Below, in pieces: positions 48,707-57,464 of a stretch of 64,000 nt of DNA. The stretch lies in contig NZ_JARWSK010000001.1 in assembly GCF_031081985.1 (NCBI RefSeq), positions 310,001 to 374,000 of the forward strand, read 5' to 3'. Under the pieces are notes generated by a model. The model saw only the letters and a list, made by a program, of their open reading frames with translations. It had not been told where the DNA came from and ran no database searches. A program made the translations under genes and the position numbers. Position 1 is the first letter of the stretch. Each line of letters opens with the position of its first letter. The DNA is from Komagataeibacter xylinus. Its GTDB lineage: Bacteria > Pseudomonadota > Alphaproteobacteria > Acetobacterales > Acetobacteraceae.

Positions 48707-50365
48707 TCAGAACGTAATGCTGCTGTGCAGGCCAAAAATGGCCTCGTTGCCCACACGGCGATTGTAGCTCACGCCATAATCGGGCACGCCCCCCGAGGGG
48801 TTCCACACGTACTGGAAGTCAGGCTGCATGACCATCCACGGCGTGACCTGTGCCTGGTAGGTCAGTTCAAGGTGGTTTTCATTGCCCTGCACAGGCGTGT
48901 AGGCGCTCAGGGCCGAGTTGCGGTCGAACTGGCGCTCGCCCGAACTCGCCCGGCCAATGCCCCAGCCCAGACCGATCGTGTCGTTATCGCGGCCCCTGAA
49001 CGGGGCCTTGAGGTTCAGGCCCGCATCAATGGCGAAGCTGATCAGGTTGCGGTCGCCGCTATTGCCGGTAGCGCGCACGAACAGGCCCAGCGACCGCGCT
49101 GACGTGATGGAAGGCCGCCAGAGCATCTGGTCGATGATGCCATACACCATCCAGTTGCCCCGGTCCCAGCGCGGTATGCCGGTGGTGTCATTCGGGCTGC
49201 CGAGCGCCTGGCCCAGATTGTTGTAGCGGTAGTCGGCAAACTTCGCGGTATCGTAGTAGCCGCCCAGCTTGTACACGCCCGGCAGGCCGGGGTTCTTGGT
49301 CGCGTGCGCCATATCGGCGGGCTGGGGGTTGAGCGCGTATTGCAGTTCGGTGATGAGCAGCGCGCCGGTGCCCATGTTGAAGTTGGTACCGTTGGCGCCG
49401 TTATAGGTCTGGCTGGTGGGGTCGGAGTTGCTGCCGGCCGCCGAGCCGGTGGCCTGCTGGATGGGCAGGGAGTTGTAGCGGTTGCCTGGCGGGTTGTCGT
49501 CGGCTGCGGCAAACATGAAGGTGAACTTCTCGCTCGGCCGGTAGCGGATGCGGATGGCAGGCGACGACAGCGGCCATGACGGGCCGCCGCCATACAGGTT
49601 GACCGAAGGCGCCATGGGCCAGCCAAAGTTCGCGTTGAGGTAGAGCGAGGCGTAATCGCTGATCAGGAATTCGGTATCAAGATCCTGCTGGCCGATCTTC
49701 ACATCAAGTTTGCCCTTGAGGAAGGACTGCTGGTACCACAGTTCGAACAGGCGGGTGGAGCGGTCGGCCTCGAACCCGCTGACGGGGTTGAAATTGGCCA
49801 GATGATCCTGCGAGATCGAGCGCCCGCGCGTCTGCAACGCGCTGACATTGAACAGGCCGCCCTTCAGCCCGAACAGCTTTTCGGTATCCACGGTGAGCGT
49901 GGGCATGGTCACGCCATCATAGGATGGTCCCGTGCCCGAGCCACTGGCGCCATCATTGCCCGATGGCGTGCCGCCGGTACCGTTGCCCCACACTTCATCG
50001 ACTTCCTGAATGTCGAAGCTGATGCCGTGCTTGTACAGCCATGGCCGCGCGCCCCACATATTGCCCAGCAGGTTGCCGCTGGTGTCGAGCCTGTCGCCAT
50101 CGCCTGCGGCTTTTTCCTCCGCTTCGGCGGTGGCGCGTTCTGAATCGCGCACCGTGGCGGGGTCGATCTGTTCAACGAGTGGGGTGGAGTTGCCGAGGCG
50201 TGCCCGGTCTTCCTCGATCTGGGTCTGGACCTGCGCGAAGCCGGTTGCAGGCAGCACCAGCCCGAAACAGACCAGACACGAACCCGCGCGCAGGCGGTGG
50301 CGCGTCAGGCTGGAGGGGAAAAGGGCATGTTTGGCAATGGCAGTCGCGAGGGATGAGGGGCTCAT
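48707..50365 (-). CDS. oprB: OprB-family carbohydrate porin
   Basis: From ATG 50365 the 552-residue protein has a signal sequence (cleavage near PATGFAQ), a charged alpha-helical N-terminus, and an OprB 16-strand barrel. Barrel pieces include SISQDHLANFNPVSGFEADR, RLFELWYQQSFLKGKLDVKI and QQDLDTEFLISDYASLYLNA, near-universal in OprB porins. The barrel ends with a C-terminal aromatic residue (HSSITF). It lets sugars cross the outer membrane. The start at 50365 lies 15 bases inside a Fur-like palindrome at 50380-50414, so iron may control it, which is unusual for OprB. An ATG at 50413 would overlap that palindrome and is unlikely. Confidence 0.88.
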   Translation of the reverse strand: MSPSSLATAIAKHALFPSSLTRHRLRAGSCLVCFGLVLPATGFAQVQTQIEEDRARLGNSTPLVEQIDPATVRDSERATAEAEEKAAGDGDRLDTSGNLLGNMWGARPWLYKHGISFDIQEVDEVWGNGTGGTPSGNDGASGSGTGPSYDGVTMPTLTVDTEKLFGLKGGLFNVSALQTRGRSISQDHLANFNPVSGFEADRSTRLFELWYQQSFLKGKLDVKIGQQDLDTEFLISDYASLYLNANFGWPMAPSVNLYGGGPSWPLSSPAIRIRYRPSEKFTFMFAAADDNPPGNRYNSLPIQQATGSAAGSNSDPTSQTYNGANGTNFNMGTGALLITELQYALNPQPADMAHATKNPGLPGVYKLGGYYDTAKFADYRYNNLGQALGSPNDTTGIPRWDRGNWMVYGIIDQMLWRPSITSARSLGLFVRATGNSGDRNLISFAIDAGLNLKAPFRGRDNDTIGLGWGIGRASSGERQFDRNSALSAYTPVQGNENHLELTYQAQVTPWMVMQPDFQYVWNPSGGVPDYGVSYNRRVGNEAIFGLHSSITF

Positions 50366-50379
50366 TGGGGGTCCGCCGT

Positions 50380-50414
50380 ATTGAGAATCAATATCATTAA
50401 TAATGGTTCTCAAT
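50380..50414 (-). promoter_or_regulatory. Fur-like operator in front of oprB
   Basis: ATTGAGAA (50380-50387) and TTCTCAAT (50407-50414) are inverted, and the centre has TATCATTAATAATGG. The pattern is close to Fur GATAATGATAAT units but imperfect. It lies 15 bases from the oprB start on the minus strand. Confidence 0.6.
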
Positions 50415-50472
50415 CACATTTTGATACGAAGCCGTCAATTCAAACCGCCATGCGCGTGTTGCAATACTGCCA

Positions 50473-50991
50473 TTATCTTAGGAATACCTTGGGCACGCCC
50501 TCGCTGTTGAGGCAGGACATGATCATCACGCCGCTCCACAGCAGCAGCGAAAGACTGGCCCCGATGCGCCCGCGCATGCTCATGGCGGCATTGCCACGCA
50601 GCACGGGCAGATAGACGCTGCGGTGGCACCACAAGGCGTTGAGCATGGCCAGCGTGATGAGCAGCAGTTTGGGGGTGAGATACGCGCGGCTGCCGATATG
50701 CACCGGATCATAGAAGAACAGCACCACGCCCGAGACCATGGCGATGGCAAACGTGACGTGCAGCGGCCGCACCATGAGCTGGGCTGCGGGGGCGATCCGG
50801 GCGGCCATGCGGGGCCTGAGCACGCCAAGGTCGAACAGCATGTCCATGCCAAAGAACATGGCCATGCTGATGATGTGCACGATGCGGATCAGGTAATGGA
50901 CCGGCTGCAGCCAGAAGTGGAACATCCGGCTGTCGAGCGCCATCAGAACCGCATAGGGCAGGCGCATGAAGGCTAAGGGGTGGGTGATCAT
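50473..50991 (-). CDS. Four-helix membrane protein of the iron locus
   Basis: From ATG 50991 the product has 172 residues and four membrane helices, the first near VHYLIRIVHIISMAMFFGMD. Helices follow at LHVTFAIAMVSGVVLFFYD and LTPKLLLITLAMLNALWCH, and the last is near ASLSLLLWSGVMIMSCL. Conserved histidines in the helices (HYLIRIVHIIS; HVTFAIA) could ligate heme or metal. I do not recognise the family with certainty. It is transcribed away from the P19/ABC iron operon with a shared Fur box between them, so it is probably iron-repressed and involved in iron uptake or redox. A frame extension to 51030 would run into the Fur box. Confidence 0.65.
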   Translation of the reverse strand: MITHPLAFMRLPYAVLMALDSRMFHFWLQPVHYLIRIVHIISMAMFFGMDMLFDLGVLRPRMAARIAPAAQLMVRPLHVTFAIAMVSGVVLFFYDPVHIGSRAYLTPKLLLITLAMLNALWCHRSVYLPVLRGNAAMSMRGRIGASLSLLLWSGVMIMSCLNSEGVPKVFLR

Positions 50992-51038
50992 GGCGGGTGG
51001 CTCTCCGTTACCTTGAGGAGGGCATACCATCCGTTGAC

Positions 51039-51057
51039 AATGATAACAATTATCATT
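51039..51057. promoter_or_regulatory. Fur box in the divergent iron promoter
   Basis: TGATAAC-A-ATTATCA (41-55 of 51000) is a 7-1-7 Fur box with one mismatch, within AATGATAACAATTATCATT. It lies between the divergent genes at 50991 (minus) and 51183 (plus), where it can repress both. Confidence 0.8.
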
Positions 51058-51182
51058 AACAGAACCGGGAGATCACTCGGATGGGAAGCTGCGATCAGGC
51101 CCGTGCGCGACTGCAAATAACAACATCAATGCTAGCTGGCGCACGGACTTCACTTTTTATCGAAGTTATGGAAACCGTCATC

Positions 51183-51710
51183 ATGAACAAGAAATATTCC
51201 ATTCTGGCTCTTGCCGTAGCAGCATTGCCTGCCCTCGCTACTGCTGCACAGGCGCGTGAATACCCGATCGGTGGTCCGGTCCATGCACATGACATGGAAA
51301 TTGCCTCAAGCTACCTGACCGGCATCATGGTCGACCCCATGCCCGCTGGCATGATGGACAACACCAAGCCCGACACCATCCACCTTGAAACCGACGTGCA
51401 TGCCACGGCTGATAACGTGTGGGGCTACCCCGATGGCGCCTGGGTGCCGTATCTGAACATCGGCTACAAGCTGACCAAGGATGGCACGGCGTGGAAGGCC
51501 GAAGGCACCATGCACTTCATGACCGCCAAGGATGGCCCGCATTATGCCGATAACGTGCAGATGAACGGCCCGGGCCGCTATACGGTGGTGCTGACCTATT
51601 CCTCGCCCGAGCAGAACGGCTTCCTGCACCATGTGGATAAGGAAACCGGTACGCCGGGCTTCTGGCAGCCGTTCAGCGAGACCTTCAACTTCGCCTATCC
51701 CCAGAAATAA
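51183..51710 (+). CDS. Periplasmic iron-binding protein, P19/FtrA (Tp34) family
   Basis: From ATG 51183 the 175-residue product has a signal (MNKKYSILALAVAALPALAT, cleavage near AQAREY). The P19 family core is complete: YPIGGPVHAHDMEIASSYLT, DTIHLETDVHATADNVWGY, WVPYLNIGYKLTKDG, MHFMTAKDGPHYADN and FLHHVDKETGTPGFWQPF. The His, Glu and Met copper/iron ligands (HLExDxH, MHFM, GPHY) are in place. P19 proteins bind iron in the periplasm and pass it to a permease, usually FTR1-like. Here the next three genes are a FecBCD-type ABC importer instead. The Fur box 126 bases upstream explains regulation. Upstream ATGs exist but would disrupt the signal. Confidence 0.88.
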   Translation: MNKKYSILALAVAALPALATAAQAREYPIGGPVHAHDMEIASSYLTGIMVDPMPAGMMDNTKPDTIHLETDVHATADNVWGYPDGAWVPYLNIGYKLTKDGTAWKAEGTMHFMTAKDGPHYADNVQMNGPGRYTVVLTYSSPEQNGFLHHVDKETGTPGFWQPFSETFNFAYPQK

Positions 51711-51723
51711 TCAGGGCATCATC

Positions 51724-52860
51724 ATGAAACGGATACTGGACGGATGGCGTGCCGTTGCCTGTGGCGCGGTCATGGCCATGGGGCTCGCGGCCCACGCGCC
51801 TGCCGCGCGGGCTGATACCGTGACCGACCTTGCAGGCCGCAAGGTGGACGTTCCGGCCAGTGTCCATCGCATCATACTGGGGGAAGGGCGGCTGATCTAC
51901 GCCCTTGCCCCGCTGGAAAAACAGCACCTGTTCGACCGGATCGTGGGCTGGCAGGGCGAGTTCCGCGGTGCGGATACGCAGAGCTATGACCAGTATGTCG
52001 CCAGCTTTCCGCAGGCGGCCAATATTGCGCTGATCGGCAAGACCACGGCGGATACCGTCAGCCCCGAGCGCGTGCTCGACCTGCACCCCGACCTTGCCAT
52101 CCTGACCGTGTCGGGCCACGGGCCGGGCAAGGCGAGCGAACTCGTAAGCCAGCTTGAAAGCGCGCATGTTCCGGTCATCTTTGTCGATTTCCGCGCCGAC
52201 CCGGTGATGGATACCATCCGCTCCATGCAGATCCTGGGCCAGGTGCTGCACCGCGAGCACGAAGCTGCTGATTACCTTGACTTCTACCAGTCACACCTCA
52301 AGCGCATTACCGATCGTGTCGCCCCGCTGCCCGAAAGCCAGAAGCCAAAGGTGTTCATTGAAATGCTGGCCGCCATGCGCGAGAGCTGCTGCCACACGGC
52401 GGGCAAGGGCAATATGGGGGCGTTTATTGCAGCCGCTGGCGGCCAGAACATCGCGGCCCCGCTCCTGCCGGGCTATATTGGCGATATCGACCTCGAAAAA
52501 GTGATCGCCTCTGACCCCGACATCTATATTGCCGATGGCACCAAGGGGCCGAAGGCCAGCGGCCCGGGCGTGCGCATGGGGGCTGAAGTAACGCCGGACG
52601 TGGCGCGTGCCTCGCTGCTGAAAGTCATGGAACGGCCCGGCATTTCATCGCTGCGTGCCGTAACGGACGGGCATGCCCATGGCATCTGGCATTCGTTTTA
52701 TGATTCACCGTACAATATTCTTGCCATCGAAGTCATGGCGAAGTGGTTCCACCCCGACCTGTTTGCCGATATCGACCCCAATGCCACGCAGAAGGAGCTG
52801 TACAGCCGCTTCCTCCCCGTAAAGCAGGAAGGGACCTTCTGGATTGATGCGCGTCCCTGA
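51724..52860 (+). CDS. ABC importer substrate-binding protein for iron/siderophore
   Basis: The 378-residue product starts at ATG 51724, 14 bases after the P19 stop, with a signal (MKRILDGWRAVACGAVMAMG, cleavage after ARA). It has the cluster III periplasmic-binding fold: VTDLAGRKVDVPASVHRIIL at the start, VLDLHPDLAILTVSG, and VIASDPDIYIADGT. This is the FecB/FhuD group binding iron-siderophores, heme or cobalamin. A segment with ESCCHTAGKGNMGAFIAAAG is typical of the group. The ligand is not readable. Its end overlaps the permease gene by 17 bases, so the genes form one operon. Confidence 0.88.
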   Translation: MKRILDGWRAVACGAVMAMGLAAHAPAARADTVTDLAGRKVDVPASVHRIILGEGRLIYALAPLEKQHLFDRIVGWQGEFRGADTQSYDQYVASFPQAANIALIGKTTADTVSPERVLDLHPDLAILTVSGHGPGKASELVSQLESAHVPVIFVDFRADPVMDTIRSMQILGQVLHREHEAADYLDFYQSHLKRITDRVAPLPESQKPKVFIEMLAAMRESCCHTAGKGNMGAFIAAAGGQNIAAPLLPGYIGDIDLEKVIASDPDIYIADGTKGPKASGPGVRMGAEVTPDVARASLLKVMERPGISSLRAVTDGHAHGIWHSFYDSPYNILAIEVMAKWFHPDLFADIDPNATQKELYSRFLPVKQEGTFWIDARP

Positions 52861-53950
52861 TGAATCGGTTGGCACGCCGTCTGTTTCTCCTTCCGCTGGC
52901 CTGTCTGATTATGCGCGTGAGGTGCGTGGGCGCTACCAAGGCCTGCTGCGGCGGCGCATGGGGCTGCTTGGGCTGCTGCTTGCCCTGATCGTGGCCTCGG
53001 TGGTGCTTGATTTCTCGCTCGGGCCATCGGGGCTTTCGCCTTCGGCCCTTATCCGCACCCTGCTGCATCCGCATCATGTGCCCGCAGGCCAGGGCGTGAT
53101 CGTGTGGCAGATCAGGCTGCCCTATGCGCTCATGGCCGTGTGCGTGGGCGCATCGCTCGGCCTGGCGGGGGCGGAAATGCAGACCGTGCTGGCCAACCCG
53201 CTGGCAAGCCCGTTTACGCTCGGGGTCTCGGCTGCGGCGGCGTTTGGCGCATCGCTCGCCATCATTCTGGGCTGGCGGCTACCCGGCGTGCCCGATGCAT
53301 GGGTGGTGTCGGGCGATGCATTCGTCTTTGCCATAGGCTCTGTGCTGCTGCTCGACATGGTCTCGCGCAGGCGTAATGCGGGCACCGGCACGGTGGTGCT
53401 GTTTGGCATCGCGCTGGTTTTCGCCTTTCATGCGCTGGTGTCGCTGCTGCAGTTCGTGGCTAATGAAGATGCGTTGCAGGACCTTGTGTTCTGGACCATG
53501 GGCAGCCTGACACGGGCGACATGGCCCAAGCTGGGCCTCCTGGCGGCTGCCTGCGTGGTTGTTGCTCCCCTTTCTTTCGCGGCTTCATGGAAGCTGACCG
53601 TGCTGCGCATGGGCGAGGAACGCGCAGCAAGCCTGGGCGTGGACGTGCCGCGCGTGCGGCGTGGCGCGCTGCTGAGGGTGAGCATCCTGTCAGCCCTGGC
53701 CGTATCATTCGTGGGCACCATCGGCTTCGTGGGGCTGGTAGCCCCGCATATCGCCCGCCGCCTGCTGGGCGAGGACCACCGCTTCTACCTGCCAGGCAGC
53801 ATGCTGGTGGGCGCGTTGGTCATGTCGCTCTCATCCATCGCGGCGCGTAACCTGCTGCCGGGCGTGGTCATTCCCACCGGTATTGTAACGGCGCTGGTGG
53901 GCATCCCGTTCTTTCTGGGCATCGTGCTGCGCAGGCGGAGCATGGGCTGA
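52844..53950 (+). CDS. FecCD-type iron ABC permease
   Basis: The 368-residue protein has about ten helices and the FecCD signature: WQIRLPYALMAVCVGASLGL, GAEMQTVLANPLASPFTLG (the conserved Gly-Ala-x-x-Gln start), and FVGTIGFVGLVAPHIARRLL near the end, the coupling region to the ATPase. It forms a homodimeric channel in the inner membrane for the iron-siderophore importer. The start at 52844 overlaps the binding-protein gene. The stop overlaps the ATG of the ATPase gene. No second permease gene is present, as in single-permease FecCD systems. Confidence 0.9.
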   Translation: MMRVPDESVGTPSVSPSAGLSDYAREVRGRYQGLLRRRMGLLGLLLALIVASVVLDFSLGPSGLSPSALIRTLLHPHHVPAGQGVIVWQIRLPYALMAVCVGASLGLAGAEMQTVLANPLASPFTLGVSAAAAFGASLAIILGWRLPGVPDAWVVSGDAFVFAIGSVLLLDMVSRRRNAGTGTVVLFGIALVFAFHALVSLLQFVANEDALQDLVFWTMGSLTRATWPKLGLLAAACVVVAPLSFAASWKLTVLRMGEERAASLGVDVPRVRRGALLRVSILSALAVSFVGTIGFVGLVAPHIARRLLGEDHRFYLPGSMLVGALVMSLSSIAARNLLPGVVIPTGIVTALVGIPFFLGIVLRRRSMG

Positions 53951-54729
53951 TGGAGGGGCTGTACTGTGAGCACATGACCGTGCGCTACGGCAGGCGCACG
54001 GTGCTGGATGACATCAGTGTCGGCCCGTTTCCGCCCGGCCGGGTCTCGGCGCTGCTTGGCCCCAATGGCAGCGGCAAGTCAACGCTGCTGCGCGCGCTGG
54101 CCGGGCTGGGCGAGGCGACGGGCAGGGTCATGCTGGGCGTTGATGACCTGACACGGCTCAATCTGGCTCAGCGCACGCGGCGCTGCCTGTACCTGCCGCA
54201 GGCCCTGCCTGCCATGGTGCACCTGCAGGTGCTGGAATCCATGCTCGCGGCCCAGCATGCCACCGGTGTTGTTCCATCCGATGTACAGGGCGATGAAATC
54301 GATGCCGCCCTGCATATGCTCGATGTGTTTGGCATAGCCGATCTGTCCATGCGCTATATGGATGAACTCTCGGGCGGGCAACGGCAGCTTGTGGGGCTGG
54401 CACAGGCGCTTGGTCGCCACCCCGATGCCCTGCTGCTTGATGAACCGCTCAGCGCACTCGACCTGCACCACCAGTTTGCGGTGATGGAGATATTGCGGCG
54501 CGAAACCGCTGCACGGCAGATCGTGACCGTAATGGTGCTGCATGACCTCAATATTGCCGTGCGAATGACCGATTACGACGTAATTTTGCGCGAAGGGCTG
54601 ATCATTGCCGCAGGCGCGCCCGAGGCTGTCATTACACCTGCAACACTGGCCCGCACTTATGATATTGTGGCGCGGGTGGAAAAATGCAGCCGGGGTCTTC
54701 CACACGTTATGGTTGATGGGCTGCGTTAA
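53950..54729 (+). CDS. FecE-type ABC ATPase
   Basis: The 259-residue ATPase drives the importer. Walker A is LLGPNGSGKSTLLRAL, the Q-loop is in YLPQALPAMVHLQV, the signature is LSGGQRQLVGLAQAL, Walker B is ALLLDEPLSALD, and the switch His is VMVLHDLNIAVRM. All catalytic residues are intact. The ATG overlaps the permease stop (TGATG), so translation is coupled. The substrate class follows the neighbours: iron-siderophore or iron released from P19. The C-terminal part beyond the switch His is short, as in FecE/FhuC. Confidence 0.92.
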   Translation: MEGLYCEHMTVRYGRRTVLDDISVGPFPPGRVSALLGPNGSGKSTLLRALAGLGEATGRVMLGVDDLTRLNLAQRTRRCLYLPQALPAMVHLQVLESMLAAQHATGVVPSDVQGDEIDAALHMLDVFGIADLSMRYMDELSGGQRQLVGLAQALGRHPDALLLDEPLSALDLHHQFAVMEILRRETAARQIVTVMVLHDLNIAVRMTDYDVILREGLIIAAGAPEAVITPATLARTYDIVARVEKCSRGLPHVMVDGLR

Positions 54730-55485
54730 GCCGGGATTCGAAGCCCGATAGAAATTACAATTCGTGACATAATGGATATTTCGCCAGCCTGCCTGTGGAG
54801 GGCAGGGGTGAATCATAAGTAACGCACAGCCTGTCATAACAACATTGAAGGGCAGGCCCCGATGGGCAATGCCTGCAAGGCAGCCCATTATATTGTGCAT
54901 TACAATAGCGTGAACCTGCCCAGGAAGCGGGGGGCCTGTATTACGCGCGCGGGTGTGGGTGGCATGGTGCGGTTCCGAATACTGTATTCAGGCGCGATAC
55001 TGGAAAAAGTGCTGATATGTAAAAGCATTCTGGCAAGATGTGACGATGGTCGGGCAGGCGATTACAGGCGTAGCCTGCTGCGTTTCATTGCAATATAAAC
55101 CATAAACACTAAAATTTGTCGTAACATCCTGTGTTTATACTCTGTTCCTGTTATTGATACGGATACAATGAAAATTCCTTAATGCAAAAGCAGTAACCTG
55201 CCCTTTGCCGGGCATGTCATGTCTGATTATTATAAACAAAATAATTGCATATGTGTTGGGAGCAGGATAATGGTTGGATTATTATGATGTAGTCATGACC
55301 TGCAAGAAAAGCATGGCACGCCCTATGCAACCTATGCAGGGGGTAAAAGCAGGCGACGCTGTAATGGGGGTGGCGTAAAAATTACGGATTAAAATGCTTT
55401 ATTGTGGTTGCATAATACACGCATGATTATTACTCATAGGGTCAATCATCCCCTGATGACCCGACCACCAAGGAAAGTACCGACA
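54730..55485. other. Long intergenic stretch before mucR, no gene supported
   Basis: About 750 bases, AT-rich from 55080 to 55440. The short frames inside lack ribosome sites. Long untranslated leaders are common in front of mucR genes, so a promoter and leader are likely here. Confidence 0.45.
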
Positions 55486-55995
55486 TTGGATAATAAAGAA
55501 ATCCCGCATACCGAACTGGTATCCATGACCACCGAGATCGTGGCCGCGCACACCAATCATAATACGGTGGCTATTGACCAGATCCCCACCCTTGTCGAAA
55601 CGGTTTATACTGCACTCAAGGCGCTTGGCGCTGAAAAGGCGGTTGAACCCGCACCGTTGCAGCCTGCCGTGCCCATCAAGAAGTCGGTCTTCCCCGATTA
55701 CATCATCTGCCTTGAAGATGGCAAAAAGCTGAAAATGCTCAAGCGCCACCTGCAGACCGCTTATGGCATGACGCCGGAGCAGTATCGCGAGAAATGGGGC
55801 CTGCCCGCCAACTACCCCATGACCGCCCCGAGCTATGCCGCGCACCGCTCGTCGCTGGCCCAGAAGATCGGGCTTGGCCGGAAAGTCGTGGTGGAACCCG
55901 TGGCCGAGGAAGCCGAGGAAGCACCCGCTGCAAAGCCTGCCCGCAAGACCCGCACGCGCCGCAGCAAGAAGAACGCGGACGGCACACTGGTCTGA
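55486..55995 (+). CDS. MucR/Ros-family transcriptional regulator
   Basis: The start is most likely TTG 55486 (AAGGAAAG eight bases upstream), giving 169 residues beginning with DNKEIPHTELVSMTTEIVAA, the standard MucR opening. The zinc-finger-like domain (FPDYIICLEDGKKLKMLKRH, then YGMTPEQYREKWGLP) matches MucR/Ros, but the second finger Cys is Asp, as in zinc-free members. The C-terminus has an acidic run (EAEEA) and a basic tail (RKTRTRRSKKN). MucR proteins bind AT-rich DNA as broad silencers, controlling exopolysaccharide, motility and cell-cycle genes. In this genus it could influence polysaccharide genes. A longer frame reaches 55402. A terminator follows. Confidence 0.85.
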   Translation: MDNKEIPHTELVSMTTEIVAAHTNHNTVAIDQIPTLVETVYTALKALGAEKAVEPAPLQPAVPIKKSVFPDYIICLEDGKKLKMLKRHLQTAYGMTPEQYREKWGLPANYPMTAPSYAAHRSSLAQKIGLGRKVVVEPVAEEAEEAPAAKPARKTRTRRSKKNADGTLV

Positions 55996-56017
55996 GCCAG
56001 CCCGTTACGTCAGTACA

Positions 56018-56049
56018 AAACACCCGCCCCGGTAACGGAGCGGGTGTTT
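56018..56049 (+). terminator. Terminator of mucR
   Basis: A ten-pair stem (AAACACCCGC with GCGGGTGTTT) 22 bases after the stop ends in TTTGTTG. Confidence 0.85.
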
Positions 56050-56114
56050 GTTGTATTGGGGCAGAAGAAACAATCCGATTGAACCCGACATGACGCCCGG
56101 CCTGCACATGCCTG

Positions 56115-56900
56115 TCAGATAACTTTGAGGCCCACGGTCAGGAGGATGGCGGCGAGGATGATCCGCTGCACCCGGTCAGGCACAAGCCCGATGCACAGGC
56201 TGCCCAGTATGATGCCTGGAACAGACCCGCAGAGCAGGGAGGTCAGCAGGGGCATGTCAATATCCCCGATCCACCAGTGCCCCATGCCCGCAATGGCCGT
56301 GAGCGGCACGGCGTGAGCAATGTCGCAGCCCACGAGGCGACGGATTTCCAGTCCGGGGTAGAGAAAGATCAGTGCCGCCATGCCAATCGCGCCCGCACCG
56401 ACAGAGGACAGCGTAACCATGACGCCGAGTATCGCGCCAAGCAGCGTGGTCAGGCGCGCGGTGGTGGCAGGGGCGATGGCAGCAGCCTTGCGGCGTGAAA
56501 GATCCTGCAACCTGTGCCGGAACAGCACGCTCGGCGCGGTAATGAGCAGGGCAATGCCCAGTGCGACCGAAATGACATGCGTGACCGCGGGTGAGGGGCT
56601 GCCTGCCCAGTGCAGGGCGGCAATGGTCAGCAATGTTGCCGGTATGCTGCCCAGTGCCAGGAGGCCCACCACATGCCATTCCACCGATTGCTTGCGCCCA
56701 TGCACCAGCGTGCCCACCGTCTTGGTCAGGGCGGCATAGAGCAGGTCGGTGCCCACGGCGGATTGTGGATGCACCTTGAACAGCAGGATCAGCAGCGGCG
56801 TCATGAGCGAGCCGCCGCCTACTCCGGTCATGCCCACGAGGAAGCCAACGCCAAGGCCGGAGAGAACATAAAGCAGGTTGATGGATTCAAGCAGGGGCAT
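56115..56900 (-). CDS. TSUP (TauE/SafE) family anion transporter
   Basis: The 261-residue protein has eight hydrophobic helices in two halves, with the TSUP start LYVLSGLGVGFLVGMTGVGG and GSLMTPLLILLFKVHPQSAV. The second half repeats the pattern near AILGVMVTLSSVGAGAIGMA. The family exports sulphite, sulphoacetate or other sulphur-containing organic anions. The substrate is not deducible. It is an inner-membrane protein. A short palindrome AATTGATC-N4-GATCAATT lies about 60 bases upstream of the start and could be an operator. It converges with the mucR gene. Confidence 0.85.
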   Translation of the reverse strand: MPLLESINLLYVLSGLGVGFLVGMTGVGGGSLMTPLLILLFKVHPQSAVGTDLLYAALTKTVGTLVHGRKQSVEWHVVGLLALGSIPATLLTIAALHWAGSPSPAVTHVISVALGIALLITAPSVLFRHRLQDLSRRKAAAIAPATTARLTTLLGAILGVMVTLSSVGAGAIGMAALIFLYPGLEIRRLVGCDIAHAVPLTAIAGMGHWWIGDIDMPLLTSLLCGSVPGIILGSLCIGLVPDRVQRIILAAILLTVGLKVI

Positions 56901-56960
56901 GATGGCGGGTTATCCGTTTCTGATCGCCTGGCGCTAAAAATACGACAAAATAAAGTGAAT

Positions 56961-56980
56961 AATTGATCGCATGATCAATT
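56961..56980. promoter_or_regulatory. Palindrome upstream of the TSUP gene
   Basis: AATTGATC (56961-56968) and GATCAATT (56973-56980) are perfect arms around GCAT. The spacing resembles a regulator site. No assignment is possible. Confidence 0.4.
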
Positions 56981-57060
56981 TTCTACGTGGAATTATGGCC
57001 ATGCACAAGCCTGATCGTTAATAAGCTGCCCCGTCATTTTTGCAGGTATCGTGTAAAATA

Positions 57061-57086
57061 GAAAAAACCCGGCGCGAGGCCGGGTT
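57061..57086 (-). terminator. Terminator of the small Pro/Arg-rich protein gene
   Basis: The eight-pair stem AACCCGGC with GCCGGGTT lies seven bases past the stop at 57093 and runs into a T tract on the minus strand. Confidence 0.85.
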
Positions 57087-57092
57087 CCATCA

Positions 57093-57326
57093 TCAGTAAG
57101 GGTAGGAATAGGGCGGGGGCGGCGGTGGTGCGCGCCAGGCCCACCGGGGCGGCGGCGGGCGGTCATAACGCCAGCCACTTTCGCGCCAGTAAGGGTGGCG
57201 TGGTCCATCGCGATAGGGTGCGTGCCAGCGTGGCCGGTCATGTTCCCGCCAGGGCTGGGCCTGCGCCCCACCATGGGCACCGAGTAGAAGCAGCGCGGTA
57301 AAAACAGCCAGAATCATCTTTTTCAT
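57093..57326 (-). CDS. Small exported Pro/Arg/Trp/Tyr-rich protein
   Basis: The 77-residue product has a clear signal peptide (MKKMILAVFTALLLLGAHGG, cleavage after AQA). Its short mature region, starting QPWREHDRPRWHAPYRDGPR, is rich in Pro, Arg, Trp and Tyr and ends PPPPPYSYPY. Its own terminator and GGAGGA ribosome site just upstream of the ATG show it is a real single gene. The composition resembles small periplasmic proteins of unknown function in proteobacteria. It could bind polyanions or peptidoglycan, but this is guesswork. No homologous neighbour is seen. Confidence 0.7.
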   Translation of the reverse strand: MKKMILAVFTALLLLGAHGGAQAQPWREHDRPRWHAPYRDGPRHPYWRESGWRYDRPPPPRWAWRAPPPPPPYSYPY

Positions 57327-57464
57327 GCCGTCCTCCTGCTGACAGGAAAGCCCCGGATTGCGGCAGGATCACGATGGTTGTTTTACACAATGCAATAAAC
57401 ACGCCGGGAGGCGGCATGCGGGCAGGAGCGTGAAAAGCCGGCCCCGAGAATATCCTGAAATGAT

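Noticed and set aside
54862-55098. Small frame between the iron ABC operon and mucR
   Set aside because: No ribosome site near the ATG and no family features.
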